The notes: generated by a model from the letters alone, not told the origin. A DNA stretch of 55,501 bases from Acidimicrobiia bacterium (GCA_013002865.1 JABDLU010000163.1:1-55501), one strand, 5' to 3'. Positions 1 to 8,331 are shown, numbered from the stretch's first letter. Made by a program: numbers and translations.

Positions 1-90
1 AGCGATCTGGGCGTCGGTGGCGGTATCGAAGAACTCATCAGCGTGCTCACCCGCCAGGCTCTCGATCCCTCGTTCCGTTGTATCGAACAT
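1..90 (-). CDS. N-terminus of a leftward gene, possibly 13E12/DUF222 HNH family (partial)
   Basis: An open frame runs leftward from an ATG at 90 to the window edge and encodes 30 residues starting MFDTTERGIESLAGEHADEF. Its start codon sits inside a LexA-type palindrome. In mycobacteria several SOS-boxed genes belong to the 13E12 (DUF222/HNH endonuclease) repeat family, whose N-termini are acidic and poorly conserved like this one. The family assignment therefore rests on context and general character, not on a recognised domain; the catalytic HNH part would lie outside the window. Confidence 0.45.
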   Translation of the reverse strand, partial: MFDTTERGIESLAGEHADEFFDTATDAQIA

Positions 91-98
91 ATGTTCGT
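83..98. promoter_or_regulatory. LexA/SOS box
   Basis: TCGAACATATGTTCGT matches the actinobacterial SOS box TCGAAC-N4-GTTCGA at 11 of 12 fixed positions and is a near-perfect palindrome. It covers the start codon of the leftward gene beginning at 90, so bound LexA would block that gene. The rightward ABC operon starts about 90 bases away and is less likely to be controlled by it. Confidence 0.65.
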
Positions 99-151
99 AC
101 CGTATCAGACCCCTCCGACACAAACCAGACCCCTGCGCCCCCAACCAGCTG

Positions 152-157
152 TAGAGT
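152..157 (+). promoter_or_regulatory. Probable -10 element of the ABC-2/TetR operon
   Basis: TAGAGT lies in an AT-rich patch ahead of the permease gene. It resembles the TAGNNT hexamers found before many genes here. A start site near 164 would give a short leader containing the AGGAG ribosome site at 181-185. Confidence 0.35.
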
Positions 158-190
158 ATTAATTCAACAACTGATGAAATAGGAGTGGCC

Positions 191-1210
191 ATGAAGGCGA
201 TGATCCTCAAGGAGTTCCGGCAGATGCGCCGGGACCGGCGGACGGTGGCGCTGATGGTGGGGCTCCCCTTGATGATGCTGATCATCTTCGGCTACGCCGC
301 CCGGTTCGACGTCGTTGAAATCGAGACTGCGGTACTCGGCCCCGGCGCCGACATCGCCGCCGGCCAGCTGGACGACGCGTTCACCGTCGTCGAGCAGGAC
401 CCGGCCGGAACGGCCGAAGACGCCCGGCAGCTCCTGGCCGACTCCCGAGCCGCCGTGGCCATCGTCACCGGAGCGGAGCCCACGATCTACGTAGACGGCA
501 CTGAGCTGTTCGTCGCCCAGTCGGCGCTGCGGCGGGGGGACTCGCTCCCGGCCGGCGTCGAAGGCGAGATCCTGTTCAATCCCGATCTCAGCACCGCGGC
601 CGTTATGGTGCCCTCGCTCATCGGCCTGATCCTCCTGTTCATCGGCACCGTTATCACCAGCCTGGGGGTGGTGCGGGAGCGCGAGCAGGGCACCCTCGAG
701 CAGCTGGCGGTCACTCCGCTGCGGCCCAGCGACGTGATCGTCGGCAAGATCGCCCCCTACTTCGTCGTGGCCCTCATCGACATGGTGATCATCACGCTGG
801 CCGGGATCCTGATCTTCGATGTGCCGTTCCGGGGCTCGTTGTTCCTGTTCGCCGTCTTCGGGCTGGTCTACCTGTTCGTGGTGCTCGGCCTCGGCGTTCT
901 GATCTCCACCGTCTCCCGCAGCCAGGGCGAGGCCATCCAGCTCGCCATCATGGTGCTGCTTCCCCAGGTGATGCTGTCCGGGATGATCTTCCCGCTCAAG
1001 TCGATGGCCGAGGGAGTCCGGTGGATTGGCTACCTGCTGCCGCTCACCTACTTCGTTGAGGCCATGCGGGGCATCTTCCTGAAGGCGTCTTCCTTCGGAG
1101 CGCTGGTGCAACCGCTCGTCATCCTGGTGCTGATGGCCGTGGCCGTGTTCGGGCTGGCGGTGTGGCGGTTCCGGCGCGACGTGGCCCCCCGGGCCGCAGC
1201 CACATCATGA
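191..1210 (+). CDS. ABC-2 type transporter permease
   Basis: Integral membrane subunit of an ABC-2 exporter, about 339 residues. The layout is typical: a cytoplasmic N-terminus followed by a first membrane helix (about residues 20-40), a long extracytoplasmic loop (about 45-135), then five more hydrophobic helices. The stretch RERGTLEQL-like (REREQGTLEQLAVTPL) after the second helix is the conserved cytoplasmic coupling region of this family. An in-frame GTG at 185 overlaps the AGGAG ribosome site at 181-185, so the ATG at 191 is preferred. The gene overlaps the first ATPase by ATGA. Only one permease is encoded, so it probably acts as a homodimer. The arrangement with a TetR gene recalls the ybhFSR/cecR drug-efflux loci of enterobacteria, but no HlyD-type adaptor is present; the substrate is unknown. 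Confidence 0.85.
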   Translation: MKAMILKEFRQMRRDRRTVALMVGLPLMMLIIFGYAARFDVVEIETAVLGPGADIAAGQLDDAFTVVEQDPAGTAEDARQLLADSRAAVAIVTGAEPTIYVDGTELFVAQSALRRGDSLPAGVEGEILFNPDLSTAAVMVPSLIGLILLFIGTVITSLGVVREREQGTLEQLAVTPLRPSDVIVGKIAPYFVVALIDMVIITLAGILIFDVPFRGSLFLFAVFGLVYLFVVLGLGVLISTVSRSQGEAIQLAIMVLLPQVMLSGMIFPLKSMAEGVRWIGYLLPLTYFVEAMRGIFLKASSFGALVQPLVILVLMAVAVFGLAVWRFRRDVAPRAAATS

Positions 1211-2010
1211 CCTGGGGCGCCGACCGCCTGACGGTCAGGTACGGGTCCGGGCCGGCACTCACTGAGGTGAGTGTCGACTGTGTGCCCGGGGAAATCCTGG
1301 CGGTGGTCGGCGGGGATGGCGCCGGCAAGAGCACCCTGCTCCGGGCTCTCGCCAACATCGGCCCTCCCTCCACCGGAACGCTGCGGTTGCCGCCCCCCGG
1401 CCACACCGGCTATGTGCCGGCCGACGGGGGCGTGTTCCCGGATCTCACCATCGACGAGCATCTCGATTTCGTTTCGGCCGCCTACGACCTGTCTGGCTGG
1501 CAGACCCGGGCCGACGAGCTCCTGACCCGCACCGACCTGAGCCCATTCGGAGACCGGCTGGCCGGCAACCTGTCCGGCGGTCAGCGCCGCAAGCTGGCGG
1601 CTGCCATGGCGCTCCTCCCCCGCCCTGAGCTACTGATCCTCGATGAGGTCACCACCGGCGTCGACCCGGTCAGCCGAATGGGCTTGTGGCGGCTGATCGC
1701 CGGTGCCGCCGCCGAGGGGGCGGCGGTGGTCTTCGCCACCAGCTACCTGGATGAAGCCGAACGCGCCACGACCGTAGCTCTCCTCCATCGGGGACGGATT
1801 CTCGCCTACGGGCCACCGGGCGCCATCACCGCAGACGTCCCCGGCACCGTAACCAACGGACCGACGGCCGGAACGACGGGGAGAGCATGGCGGCGGGGGC
1901 GCACCTGGCGCCAGTGGGATCCCGGGGCGACCCGCCTGGTGACCGACGAGATCAGCCTGGAGGACGCCGCCATCATCGCCGAGCTCCAGGCGGAAGGGGA
2001 ATCCCGGTGA
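1207..2010 (+). CDS. ABC transporter ATP-binding protein, H-loop and Q-loop changed
   Basis: First of two consecutive ATPases, about 267 residues, starting at the ATG that overlaps the permease stop. It has a good Walker A (GGDGAGKST), an intact signature (LSGGQRRK), and Walker B with the catalytic Glu (LLILDEVTTGVDP). However the Q-loop reads YVPADGG, with Ala in place of Gln, and the switch reads FATSYLDEAE, with Ser in place of the usual His. These losses are complementary to those in the next gene, which suggests a heterodimer with one active and one degenerate ATP site. It acts at the cytoplasmic face with the permease at 191-1210. Confidence 0.88.
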   Translation: MTWGADRLTVRYGSGPALTEVSVDCVPGEILAVVGGDGAGKSTLLRALANIGPPSTGTLRLPPPGHTGYVPADGGVFPDLTIDEHLDFVSAAYDLSGWQTRADELLTRTDLSPFGDRLAGNLSGGQRRKLAAAMALLPRPELLILDEVTTGVDPVSRMGLWRLIAGAAAEGAAVVFATSYLDEAERATTVALLHRGRILAYGPPGAITADVPGTVTNGPTAGTTGRAWRRGRTWRQWDPGATRLVTDEISLEDAAIIAELQAEGESR

Positions 2011-2843
2011 ACGCCATCGACGTCAGGCGTGTCACCCGGCAATTCGGCAGCTTTACGGCCGTCGACTCGGTCGACCTAACGGTTGCGCACGGCGAGGTGG
2101 TCGGACTCGTCGGAGCCAACGGAGCAGGCAAGACCACCTTGATCCGCATGATCCTCGGCCTGCTCGCTCCGACCGCCGGTCGCGTCGATGTGCTCGGCGC
2201 CCCGCCGTCTCGCCAGGGCAGGCGCCGGGTGGGCTACGTGCCCCAGAATCTCGGGCTGTATCGAGACCTGACGGCGCTCGAGAACCTGGAGTTCCGTGCC
2301 GAAGCCTTCGGCAGCACCCGCCATCCGGTGCCGTTCGACGGCGATGCCCTCGTCGGCCGGCTCCCGCTCGGCTTGCAGCGTCGGGCGGCGTTCGTCGCCG
2401 CCACCCAGCACGACCCAGCCGTGCTCATCCTCGACGAGCCCACGTCCGGAGTCTCTCCCCTCGCCCGCTCCCACCTGTGGAATCTGATACGCGAGCAAGC
2501 CGACGGCGGGAGCGCCGTGCTGGTGTCCACCCACTACATGGACGAGGCCGAACAGGCCGATCGCCTCGTGCTCATGTCACAGGGCCGGGTTGCCGGGACC
2601 GGGACGCTGGCCGACATCATCGGACCGCTCACCGCCGTCGAAGTCACCGCCGAGCGGTGGCAGCAGGCTTTCGAGCTGCTGGACGGCACCGGCCCTCCCG
2701 TCACCCTCTCCGGCCGCACCATCCGGGTGCTGGGGGCCGACCAGGCGGTGGTTGAGACGGCACTGGCTCAGGGGCCGGTCCGGGCCCGGGTGCGCTCCGT
2801 GCCTGCCACGCTGGACGAGGCCATGGTCTTGCTCGACTCATGA
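2007..2843 (+). CDS. ABC transporter ATP-binding protein, degenerate signature motif
   Basis: Second ATPase of the exporter, about 278 residues. The GTG at 2007 is chosen because it overlaps the previous stop (GTGA) and follows the purine-rich GGAAGGGGA at 1992-2000. Walker A (GANGAGKTT), Q-loop (YVPQNLG), Walker B (VLILDEPT) and H-loop (VSTHYMDEAEQ) are intact. The signature motif is LPLGLQRR instead of LSGGQ, and the D-loop is SGVSPLAR instead of SGLDP. It overlaps the TetR gene by ATGA, so all four genes are translationally coupled. Confidence 0.88.
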   Translation: MNAIDVRRVTRQFGSFTAVDSVDLTVAHGEVVGLVGANGAGKTTLIRMILGLLAPTAGRVDVLGAPPSRQGRRRVGYVPQNLGLYRDLTALENLEFRAEAFGSTRHPVPFDGDALVGRLPLGLQRRAAFVAATQHDPAVLILDEPTSGVSPLARSHLWNLIREQADGGSAVLVSTHYMDEAEQADRLVLMSQGRVAGTGTLADIIGPLTAVEVTAERWQQAFELLDGTGPPVTLSGRTIRVLGADQAVVETALAQGPVRARVRSVPATLDEAMVLLDS

Positions 2844-3427
2844 GCCCGGCACGACCCCCGGGCCGGCGGCCTGGCGACGCCGACGTCACCCGCCACCAGA
2901 TCCTCGAGGCGGCCCGCGCCACCTTTGCAGAAGCCGGGTTCGAGCGGGCAACGATGCGGGCCATCGCCGGGCGGGCCGGTGTCGACCCTGCCCTGATTCA
3001 CCATCACTTCGGGGCCAAGGAATCGCTGTTTGCGGCGGCCCACCGCCTGCCCGATCCCCGCGCCGCACTCGAGCCGATCTTGACCGGACCCGCCCCGGGG
3101 ATGGGCGAGCGCCTGGCCCGGTTCTATCTGCAGCTCGCCACCACACCGGATTCGCCCGTTGTATCCCTGTTCCGGGCCGCCGCCACCAACGACGCCGCCG
3201 CCCGCATGCTGCGCGAGTTCATCGAGCACGGCTTGCTGGGGACGGCCGAGGACGTGCTGCCATACGACCGGCCCCGGCTGCGGCTGGCGCTCTGTGCCAC
3301 CCACCTGATCGGTGTCGTGTTCGGACGCTCGATCGTCGCCGTGCCGGAGATGACCGAGCCCGACGTTGAGGAGCTGGTCGCGCTGCTCGCCCCCGCGCTG
3401 GAGCGCTACCTAACCGAACCGCTCTAG
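2840..3427 (+). CDS. TetR family transcriptional regulator
   Basis: A 195-residue protein with the TetR N-terminal helix-turn-helix (about residues 14-60): RHQILEAARATFAEAGFERA, then TMRAIAGRAGVDPALIHHHF, which is the classic family pattern. The C-terminal ligand-binding half is helical and not assignable to a known effector class. As last gene of the exporter operon it is likely to repress its own operon in response to the transported compound. The gene ends in TAG and shares the bases CTAG with the stop of the convergent GTPase gene. Confidence 0.9.
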   Translation: MSPARPPGRRPGDADVTRHQILEAARATFAEAGFERATMRAIAGRAGVDPALIHHHFGAKESLFAAAHRLPDPRAALEPILTGPAPGMGERLARFYLQLATTPDSPVVSLFRAAATNDAAARMLREFIEHGLLGTAEDVLPYDRPRLRLALCATHLIGVVFGRSIVAVPEMTEPDVEELVALLAPALERYLTEPL

Positions 3428-4671
3428 CGGCGCTCGGCAAGCCGGGCTTCGATCTCGACTTCGGCGAGGGTGGCGGCAAACACACCCCGATCCCACAGGA
3501 GCTGGAACAGGCCGTGCCCGAAGCGAGACTCGATACCGGACGCCAGGGCGGTGACGCTCTCGGTCGGGGCGCGCTGATCGGGCCCGAACCACAGCAGGTG
3601 CAGTGCCGTGCTGAGCTTGCCCCGCTCTACCCGGGCAACCGGCTGGAAGCCGGAGTTGTCGATGGCGGTTCGCAGCTCCTCTTCGATGCGGGCGTTGTCG
3701 TACTCGTTGCGAACCCGAATGCCGAACCGGCCGCCGGTCTCGACCGACAACGCGGTTACGAAATCACTGATCCGGCATACTGCATCGTCGAACCCGACAC
3801 CGTCGACCATGGCTTCCACCGCCGAACTGCGCACCGACGGCCAGCGGTCTTCGAATCCGACCCCGGCCCCGCGGTCGAGCCCGGCGGCGACGCGGAGCTG
3901 CCGGCCGGCCCGCCGAATGTCGCCGAGAAGCTTGCCGGTGGTGACGGCCTTGGCATCCAGCTGCTCACCGAGAAAGTGCCGGAACGGCTCGATGTTGATC
4001 GGGGCGACCCCCGGCGGGTCGGCCGCCAGCTCGAACAGCCGGGGCTCGGAGACACCGTCTTCGCGCAGCGAGGCCAGCAGGTCGGCCCGGATGTCGGCGA
4101 GATCCTGCTGGCCGACCAGGTCCACCTGGTTGAGGACGAACAGGAACTGGTCCTGGTATTCGAGGAGCCGGGAGATGTAGTCGTCGTGAATGAGCGGGTC
4201 GCGGTACTTCTGGGGATCAAACACCCACACGACCGCATCGACCTCAGGGAGCAGACGATCGACGATCTGCTGATGCTGCAACACGATGCTGTCGTGGTCG
4301 GGCAGGTCGATGATGGCTACACCGCGCAATGAGTGCTGTTCGAATCGGCCCTCGATTTCCAGCCGGTCGAGCAGCGCCACCACGCCCGGTTCCGGATCGG
4401 CCGGGATCCAGGCCAGCGCTCGCTCGGTGGTGGGACGGAGGACTCCGGTCTCGGCGATCCGGCGCCCGGCGATGGCATTCAGGAGGCTCGACTTGCCCGA
4501 GCCGGTCCCACCCGCCAGGGCGATCACCAGGGTGTCACCCAGAAAGCCGCGCCGATCCCTGACCTGCTCGGCCACGGTCCTGGCCGACTTCAGGTCGGCG
4601 TCGTCGACGATGCCGGCGCCGCGCCCGATGGCGAGTTCCAGCGTCTCGAGCGCACTGATCACATCACTCAT
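3424..4671 (-). CDS. Dynamin/YfjP-like GTPase, paralogue of its upstream neighbour
   Basis: A 415-residue soluble GTPase. G1 is GGTGSGKSSLLN (about residues 54-65), a GVLRPTT motif follows in the switch I/G2 region (about 77-82), G3 is DLPD (122-125), and G4 is NQVD (181-184). The rest is helical without membrane segments. It resembles the YfjP/dynamin-related GTPases found in pairs in actinobacteria, whose roles are not settled (membrane or cell-envelope stress is one possibility). It overlaps the upstream GTPase gene by ATGA, so the two are co-translated. Function is not otherwise known. Confidence 0.75.
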   Translation of the reverse strand: MSDVISALETLELAIGRGAGIVDDADLKSARTVAEQVRDRRGFLGDTLVIALAGGTGSGKSSLLNAIAGRRIAETGVLRPTTERALAWIPADPEPGVVALLDRLEIEGRFEQHSLRGVAIIDLPDHDSIVLQHQQIVDRLLPEVDAVVWVFDPQKYRDPLIHDDYISRLLEYQDQFLFVLNQVDLVGQQDLADIRADLLASLREDGVSEPRLFELAADPPGVAPINIEPFRHFLGEQLDAKAVTTGKLLGDIRRAGRQLRVAAGLDRGAGVGFEDRWPSVRSSAVEAMVDGVGFDDAVCRISDFVTALSVETGGRFGIRVRNEYDNARIEEELRTAIDNSGFQPVARVERGKLSTALHLLWFGPDQRAPTESVTALASGIESRFGHGLFQLLWDRGVFAATLAEVEIEARLAERR

Positions 4672-6209
4672 GCGTAGAACTGCCCCGCCTTGTCGGACAC
4701 CGCCGCCGTCAGGCTACGAATGGTCTGCGGCAAGCCCTCGGAAATCTCCATCCGACCGGCGAGGACGAGGAACCGGTCGGCGTCAACGGCCAGCACCGAG
4801 GCAAGCCGATCCTCCAGATTGGCCAAGACACCACCCCGCCACCGCTCGTCGTTGGCCAGTTCGGCGGCCGCTCCCTCCACCGGCTGGCCCTCGCCCGTGA
4901 GGAGCGTCCTGGCCAGGAGCGCCGACGCCTTGCGGCGCGGCCCGGCCCGCCTGATTGCCCCGGCGAGCGCCTCATCCAGAGTGTCGAGCCAAGCGGCCGC
5001 CTCCTGCTCGGCCAGGGCGGGGGTCTCGGGCCCGTGGCGCCACAGGGTCTCGTCGACGGCAAGCAGCGCATTGCCTTCGCCGGTGGCATCCCAGGCAGCC
5101 GCGGCTTCCCGGGCAGCGACCCCGGCCCGGCGCGACAGCGCCGACGCCAGCTCCCGCTCGATCCCGATGCGGTCCCCGGTTGCTCCCGGAGCGACCAGGC
5201 TGCGGTTGGCGATCAGCGCCTTGGCGTCTAACAGCTCGGCGGCGTAGGCCTCCTCGGCCATCGTCATCAGCGTCTGCACGATGCCCCGATCGGTCTCAAT
5301 GCCCTGGGCCATCACGCCGGCCCGATCGATCACCTCGGCCACCGCACCTTCGGTCGATTGACGAACAACTGCCCGGCGCAGCGCCGGGTCGGAGATGAGC
5401 GCCAGCTCGCGGCGAATCGCCGCCACGGCGTCGGCGTGCAGGCCGCCGTTGCGGGGGTACACGACCTGTTCGGAGAGATCGAAGATGAGCGACGGGTCGG
5501 CCTCGAGGAGCAGGTCGCGGTCTTTGAGCAGGGCGGCGAAGTCTCCGAGGATCATCTTGCGAGTCTCCGGATCAGGCCCGAGCCGGTTGAGCACGAAGAG
5601 AATGGGCAGGCCCCGCTGGCGAATCTGGTCGAGGAACTCCCAGGCGGCGGCGTCCGCATAGCGCAGCGCACTGGCGACGAAGATGCACAGGTCGGCGACC
5701 GCCAGCACCTGTTCGCCAACCACCCGGCTCTCCGAGTAGACCGATTCGAAATCGGGGGCGTCGATCACGGTCAGCTGCTCGGTGAGGGGATCCTCCCCGG
5801 TGACCGCTCCGCCCTCCGAATCGGCCAGGTCGGTGAGGAGCTGGCGGTAGCGCCGCACATGGCGGCGGTGGGCCCACACCACCGGTGAGCGGGTGGTGGG
5901 ACGGAGCGCGCCCGGCTTGCTGACCACCTCCTGTGCCAGCGAGTTCAATACCACCGACTTGCCGCTGCCGGTCGGGCCGACCAGCACGGCCACCACCGGC
6001 GCCTCGGGATCGTCCAGCCGGGGCAGCAGATACTCGCGAATGGACCGGACCAGTTCGACCCGGCCCCGCTCCCTCGTCGCCTGCTCACCGCCCGGAACGG
6101 CAAACTGAAAGCTCTCCAGGACGGAGGCGAGGTCCTCGAGGGACGTGCGAAGGGCGTGGGCGGCGGTCATTTGAGGGCCGATTGTGGCACCCGGAGGCGT
6201 TTCTGTCAT
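4668..6209 (-). CDS. Dynamin/YfjP-like GTPase, larger partner
   Basis: A 513-residue GTPase with G1 GPTGSGKSVVLN (about residues 78-89), a GALRPTT switch motif (100-106) matching that of the next gene, G3 DAPD (150-153) and an altered G4, NRLG (208-211) in place of NKxD. The altered G4 suggests relaxed guanine specificity or a more structural role. The C-terminal half is long, Ala-rich and helical. An internal ATG (residue 14) is an alternative start. First gene of the two-gene operon, divergent from the PD-(D/E)XK gene at 6233 with only 23 bases between the start codons. Confidence 0.72.
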   Translation of the reverse strand: MTETPPGATIGPQMTAAHALRTSLEDLASVLESFQFAVPGGEQATRERGRVELVRSIREYLLPRLDDPEAPVVAVLVGPTGSGKSVVLNSLAQEVVSKPGALRPTTRSPVVWAHRRHVRRYRQLLTDLADSEGGAVTGEDPLTEQLTVIDAPDFESVYSESRVVGEQVLAVADLCIFVASALRYADAAAWEFLDQIRQRGLPILFVLNRLGPDPETRKMILGDFAALLKDRDLLLEADPSLIFDLSEQVVYPRNGGLHADAVAAIRRELALISDPALRRAVVRQSTEGAVAEVIDRAGVMAQGIETDRGIVQTLMTMAEEAYAAELLDAKALIANRSLVAPGATGDRIGIERELASALSRRAGVAAREAAAAWDATGEGNALLAVDETLWRHGPETPALAEQEAAAWLDTLDEALAGAIRRAGPRRKASALLARTLLTGEGQPVEGAAAELANDERWRGGVLANLEDRLASVLAVDADRFLVLAGRMEISEGLPQTIRSLTAAVSDKAGQFYA

Positions 6210-6219
6210 AGCCGGCCCC

Positions 6220-6225
6220 TACATT
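6220..6225 (+). promoter_or_regulatory. -10 element, leaderless type
   Basis: TACATT stands 7 bases before the ATG at 6233 with no ribosome site between, as expected for a leaderless mRNA. On the other strand TAGGGG stands 6 bases before the divergent GTPase ATG. Confidence 0.5.
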
Positions 6226-6232
6226 CAATCCC

Positions 6233-7444
6233 ATGGCACATGTCACATCAGACGGACAGATCACCAAGATCGATGGCCTGGTCTGTGAAGAGCGGGCCCT
6301 GGCCACCTTGCTAAGCGCGCACCCGGAGCCGGATTGGCCGGGGCTCGTCGAGCGGGCGTTGTCGGTTGGGGCCCACGGCCTGGTCACGATGGGGCTCGAC
6401 GTTGGTCTGGGCGAGGTGCGGGAGCAGGTCCGACGGGAGGTCGAAGAGGCCACCGGCCAGGCCGAGGCCCGGGTCGCCGCCATGCTGGAAGCCGCCCGGC
6501 TGGCCTATCAGGAGCAGCTCGATCCTGAGGTGCGATCGTCGCTGTTGTCTCGCTCCCTGCGTGACTTCCACCGCTGGCAGGAAGCCTTCTTCAGCGGGAT
6601 GGACGTCGACCAGGCGGGCAGCATCGGTGGTCGGCTCGTCACCCGCCTCGAGGGCCTGGTCGGACGGGGCGGCACGCTCGAGAGTCAGCTGGCGGCCGCG
6701 CTCGATCCCGCCACCGATGGCTCGGCGCTGGCGCGGCTGCGCGATGAGGTGGTGGCGGAGATCCGACAGCTGCGCGATGCCGTCCACGTCGACCTCGGGA
6801 AGCGCACCGAGGCCGAAATGGGCACCAGGAAGGGCTTTGAGTTCGAAGACACCGTCGAGGAGCGGGTGCGGGCGTGGGCGGCCGGCATCGGCGGCTGTGT
6901 CGTCGAGCGAACCTCCACGACCGGCGGCGCCCTCGGTCGGGAGGCGCTGGTAGGTGACGTGGTCGTCGAGCTCCCCGACGGTGGCCGCATCGTGCTGGAA
7001 GTCAAGAACGTGTCCCGGATCGGCCTGGGCGGCAACGGGATCCTCGCCGAGCTCGACCGGGCGATGGCGAACCGGAGGGCGGATGCCGCTATCTGTGTCT
7101 CCGCCGGCGACGCCTATCCCGCCGAGGTGGGGTCCTTCGGCGTGTACGGGGCTCGCATCCTCGCCGTCGATGAGGGACCGCTGCTGGATGTGGCGCTGCG
7201 GGTAGCTTCCTTGCAGCTGGCGGCCCGGCCGGCCAATGCCGACGCCGTCGACCGGGCGGCTCTGCTCGATCAGCTCGATCGCATCGGTCAGCTTGCCAAG
7301 CGGTTTTCGAGCACCAAGCGGACGTTGACCGAGGCTCAGAATTCGATCGAGCTGGCCAAGGATGGGCTCGATTGCCTCCGGTCGGATCTGGTCGACCTCA
7401 CCGAAGCGGCCGCCGGGCAACTGCGCGGGATCGAAGCTGCCTAG
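6233..7444 (+). CDS. Coiled-coil protein with PD-(D/E)XK nuclease-like domain
   Basis: A 403-residue protein. The first 200 residues are Glu/Arg-rich helices, probably coiled coil (REQVRREVEEATGQAEARVA region and onward). Residues about 200-300 look like a restriction-endonuclease-like fold: GFEFEDTVEERV (an N-terminal Glu helix), then GDVVVELPDGGRIVLEVKN, giving D242, E256 and K258 of the D-x13-E-x-K motif. A further coiled-coil segment closes the protein. This resembles DUF2130/RmuC-like proteins, which act on DNA, but the exact family is not recognised. It starts 23 bases from the divergent GTPase pair, suggesting shared control. It ends by sharing CTAG with the convergent mca gene. Confidence 0.65.
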   Translation: MAHVTSDGQITKIDGLVCEERALATLLSAHPEPDWPGLVERALSVGAHGLVTMGLDVGLGEVREQVRREVEEATGQAEARVAAMLEAARLAYQEQLDPEVRSSLLSRSLRDFHRWQEAFFSGMDVDQAGSIGGRLVTRLEGLVGRGGTLESQLAAALDPATDGSALARLRDEVVAEIRQLRDAVHVDLGKRTEAEMGTRKGFEFEDTVEERVRAWAAGIGGCVVERTSTTGGALGREALVGDVVVELPDGGRIVLEVKNVSRIGLGGNGILAELDRAMANRRADAAICVSAGDAYPAEVGSFGVYGARILAVDEGPLLDVALRVASLQLAARPANADAVDRAALLDQLDRIGQLAKRFSSTKRTLTEAQNSIELAKDGLDCLRSDLVDLTEAAAGQLRGIEAA

Positions 7445-8298
7445 AGGCCACCAAACAGATCGTGCGGGTCGAGGCCGTCGGTGCCCTCCAGCCCGTCTGT
7501 GCGCTCGAGCAACGTGAAGTCCTCCCAGGGGTAGACCTCGATGACCACGTCCTCGGGAATTTGAAACCAGAAACCGTCCGGATCGACCTGAGTGGCGTGG
7601 GCCCGTAGCGCATCGCGCGCGCGGCTCAGAGTCGAGGCAATCGGAACCCGCACGTCGACGTGGGAATCGTCGGCGTCCTCGGGAATCCGCTCCAGCCATC
7701 GCCCAAGCGGTGACTCGAGGTCGCGAGCCACCATGGCCTCGTGCAGCTTGACGAGCCGATCTCGAGAAAAGACCGGGGCGAAGAGGCGGTCGACCCGCCA
7801 CGGCGGGCCTGCCGCCGGGTAGCGATCGGGGTCGGCGGCGGCGTGCAAGGCCTTGAGCGCCAGGTCGTGCACTCGCAGATGGTCGGGATGGGGGTAGTAC
7901 TCATGGTCGTCGTAGCCGAGGATGACCTGCGGCCGCACCGTCCGGATCACCGACACCATCGCCGCCAAGGCGACCTCCTCCTCGATGTTGGTAAAGGCGT
8001 CGGGGCGGTGGTTTGCCTCCGAGTCGGGCATGCCCGAGTCCCGATAGCCCAGGCGGTAGATCTCGGTATAGCCCAGAATGGCCGCCGCCTTGTCCAGTTC
8101 CTCCATCCGGATGGCGCGGAGGTTGGCGGCAACCTCGGGGCGGTCCATCGCCGGGTTGAGAATGTCGCCTTCCTCGCCGCCGGTCGCCACCACCAGCGTG
8201 CAGCGCACTCCCAGGTCGGAGTAGTGAATGACCGTGCCGGCTCCCTTGGAGCTCTCGTCGTCGGGATGGGCGTGGATGGCGAGCAGGCGGCGGTCCAT
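7441..8298 (-). CDS. mca: Mycothiol S-conjugate amidase
   Basis: Zinc amidase that splits mycothiol S-conjugates into glucosaminyl-inositol and a mercapturic acid that is exported, detoxifying electrophiles in the cytoplasm. The 285 residues match the LmbE/PIG-L fold: HAHPDDESSKGA at 9-20 (zinc ligands H11 and D14, general base D13) and HPDH at 137-140 (third ligand H140). The DDESSKGA form, ILNPAMD and the late ALRAHATQVDP are typical of Mca, as opposed to MshB, and length agrees. Its presence implies mycothiol and an actinobacterial host. A TACGCT element 6 bases upstream suggests a leaderless transcript. Confidence 0.88.
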   Translation of the reverse strand: MDRRLLAIHAHPDDESSKGAGTVIHYSDLGVRCTLVVATGGEEGDILNPAMDRPEVAANLRAIRMEELDKAAAILGYTEIYRLGYRDSGMPDSEANHRPDAFTNIEEEVALAAMVSVIRTVRPQVILGYDDHEYYPHPDHLRVHDLALKALHAAADPDRYPAAGPPWRVDRLFAPVFSRDRLVKLHEAMVARDLESPLGRWLERIPEDADDSHVDVRVPIASTLSRARDALRAHATQVDPDGFWFQIPEDVVIEVYPWEDFTLLERTDGLEGTDGLDPHDLFGGL

Positions 8299-8304
8299 GG
8301 CGGC

Positions 8305-8310
8305 AGCGTA
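8305..8310 (-). promoter_or_regulatory. -10 element of mca, leaderless type
   Basis: TACGCT on the minus strand, 6 bases before the mca ATG at 8298, without an intervening ribosome site. Confidence 0.5.
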
Positions 8311-8331
8311 CCGCAGGGCATTCCGAGCTCG

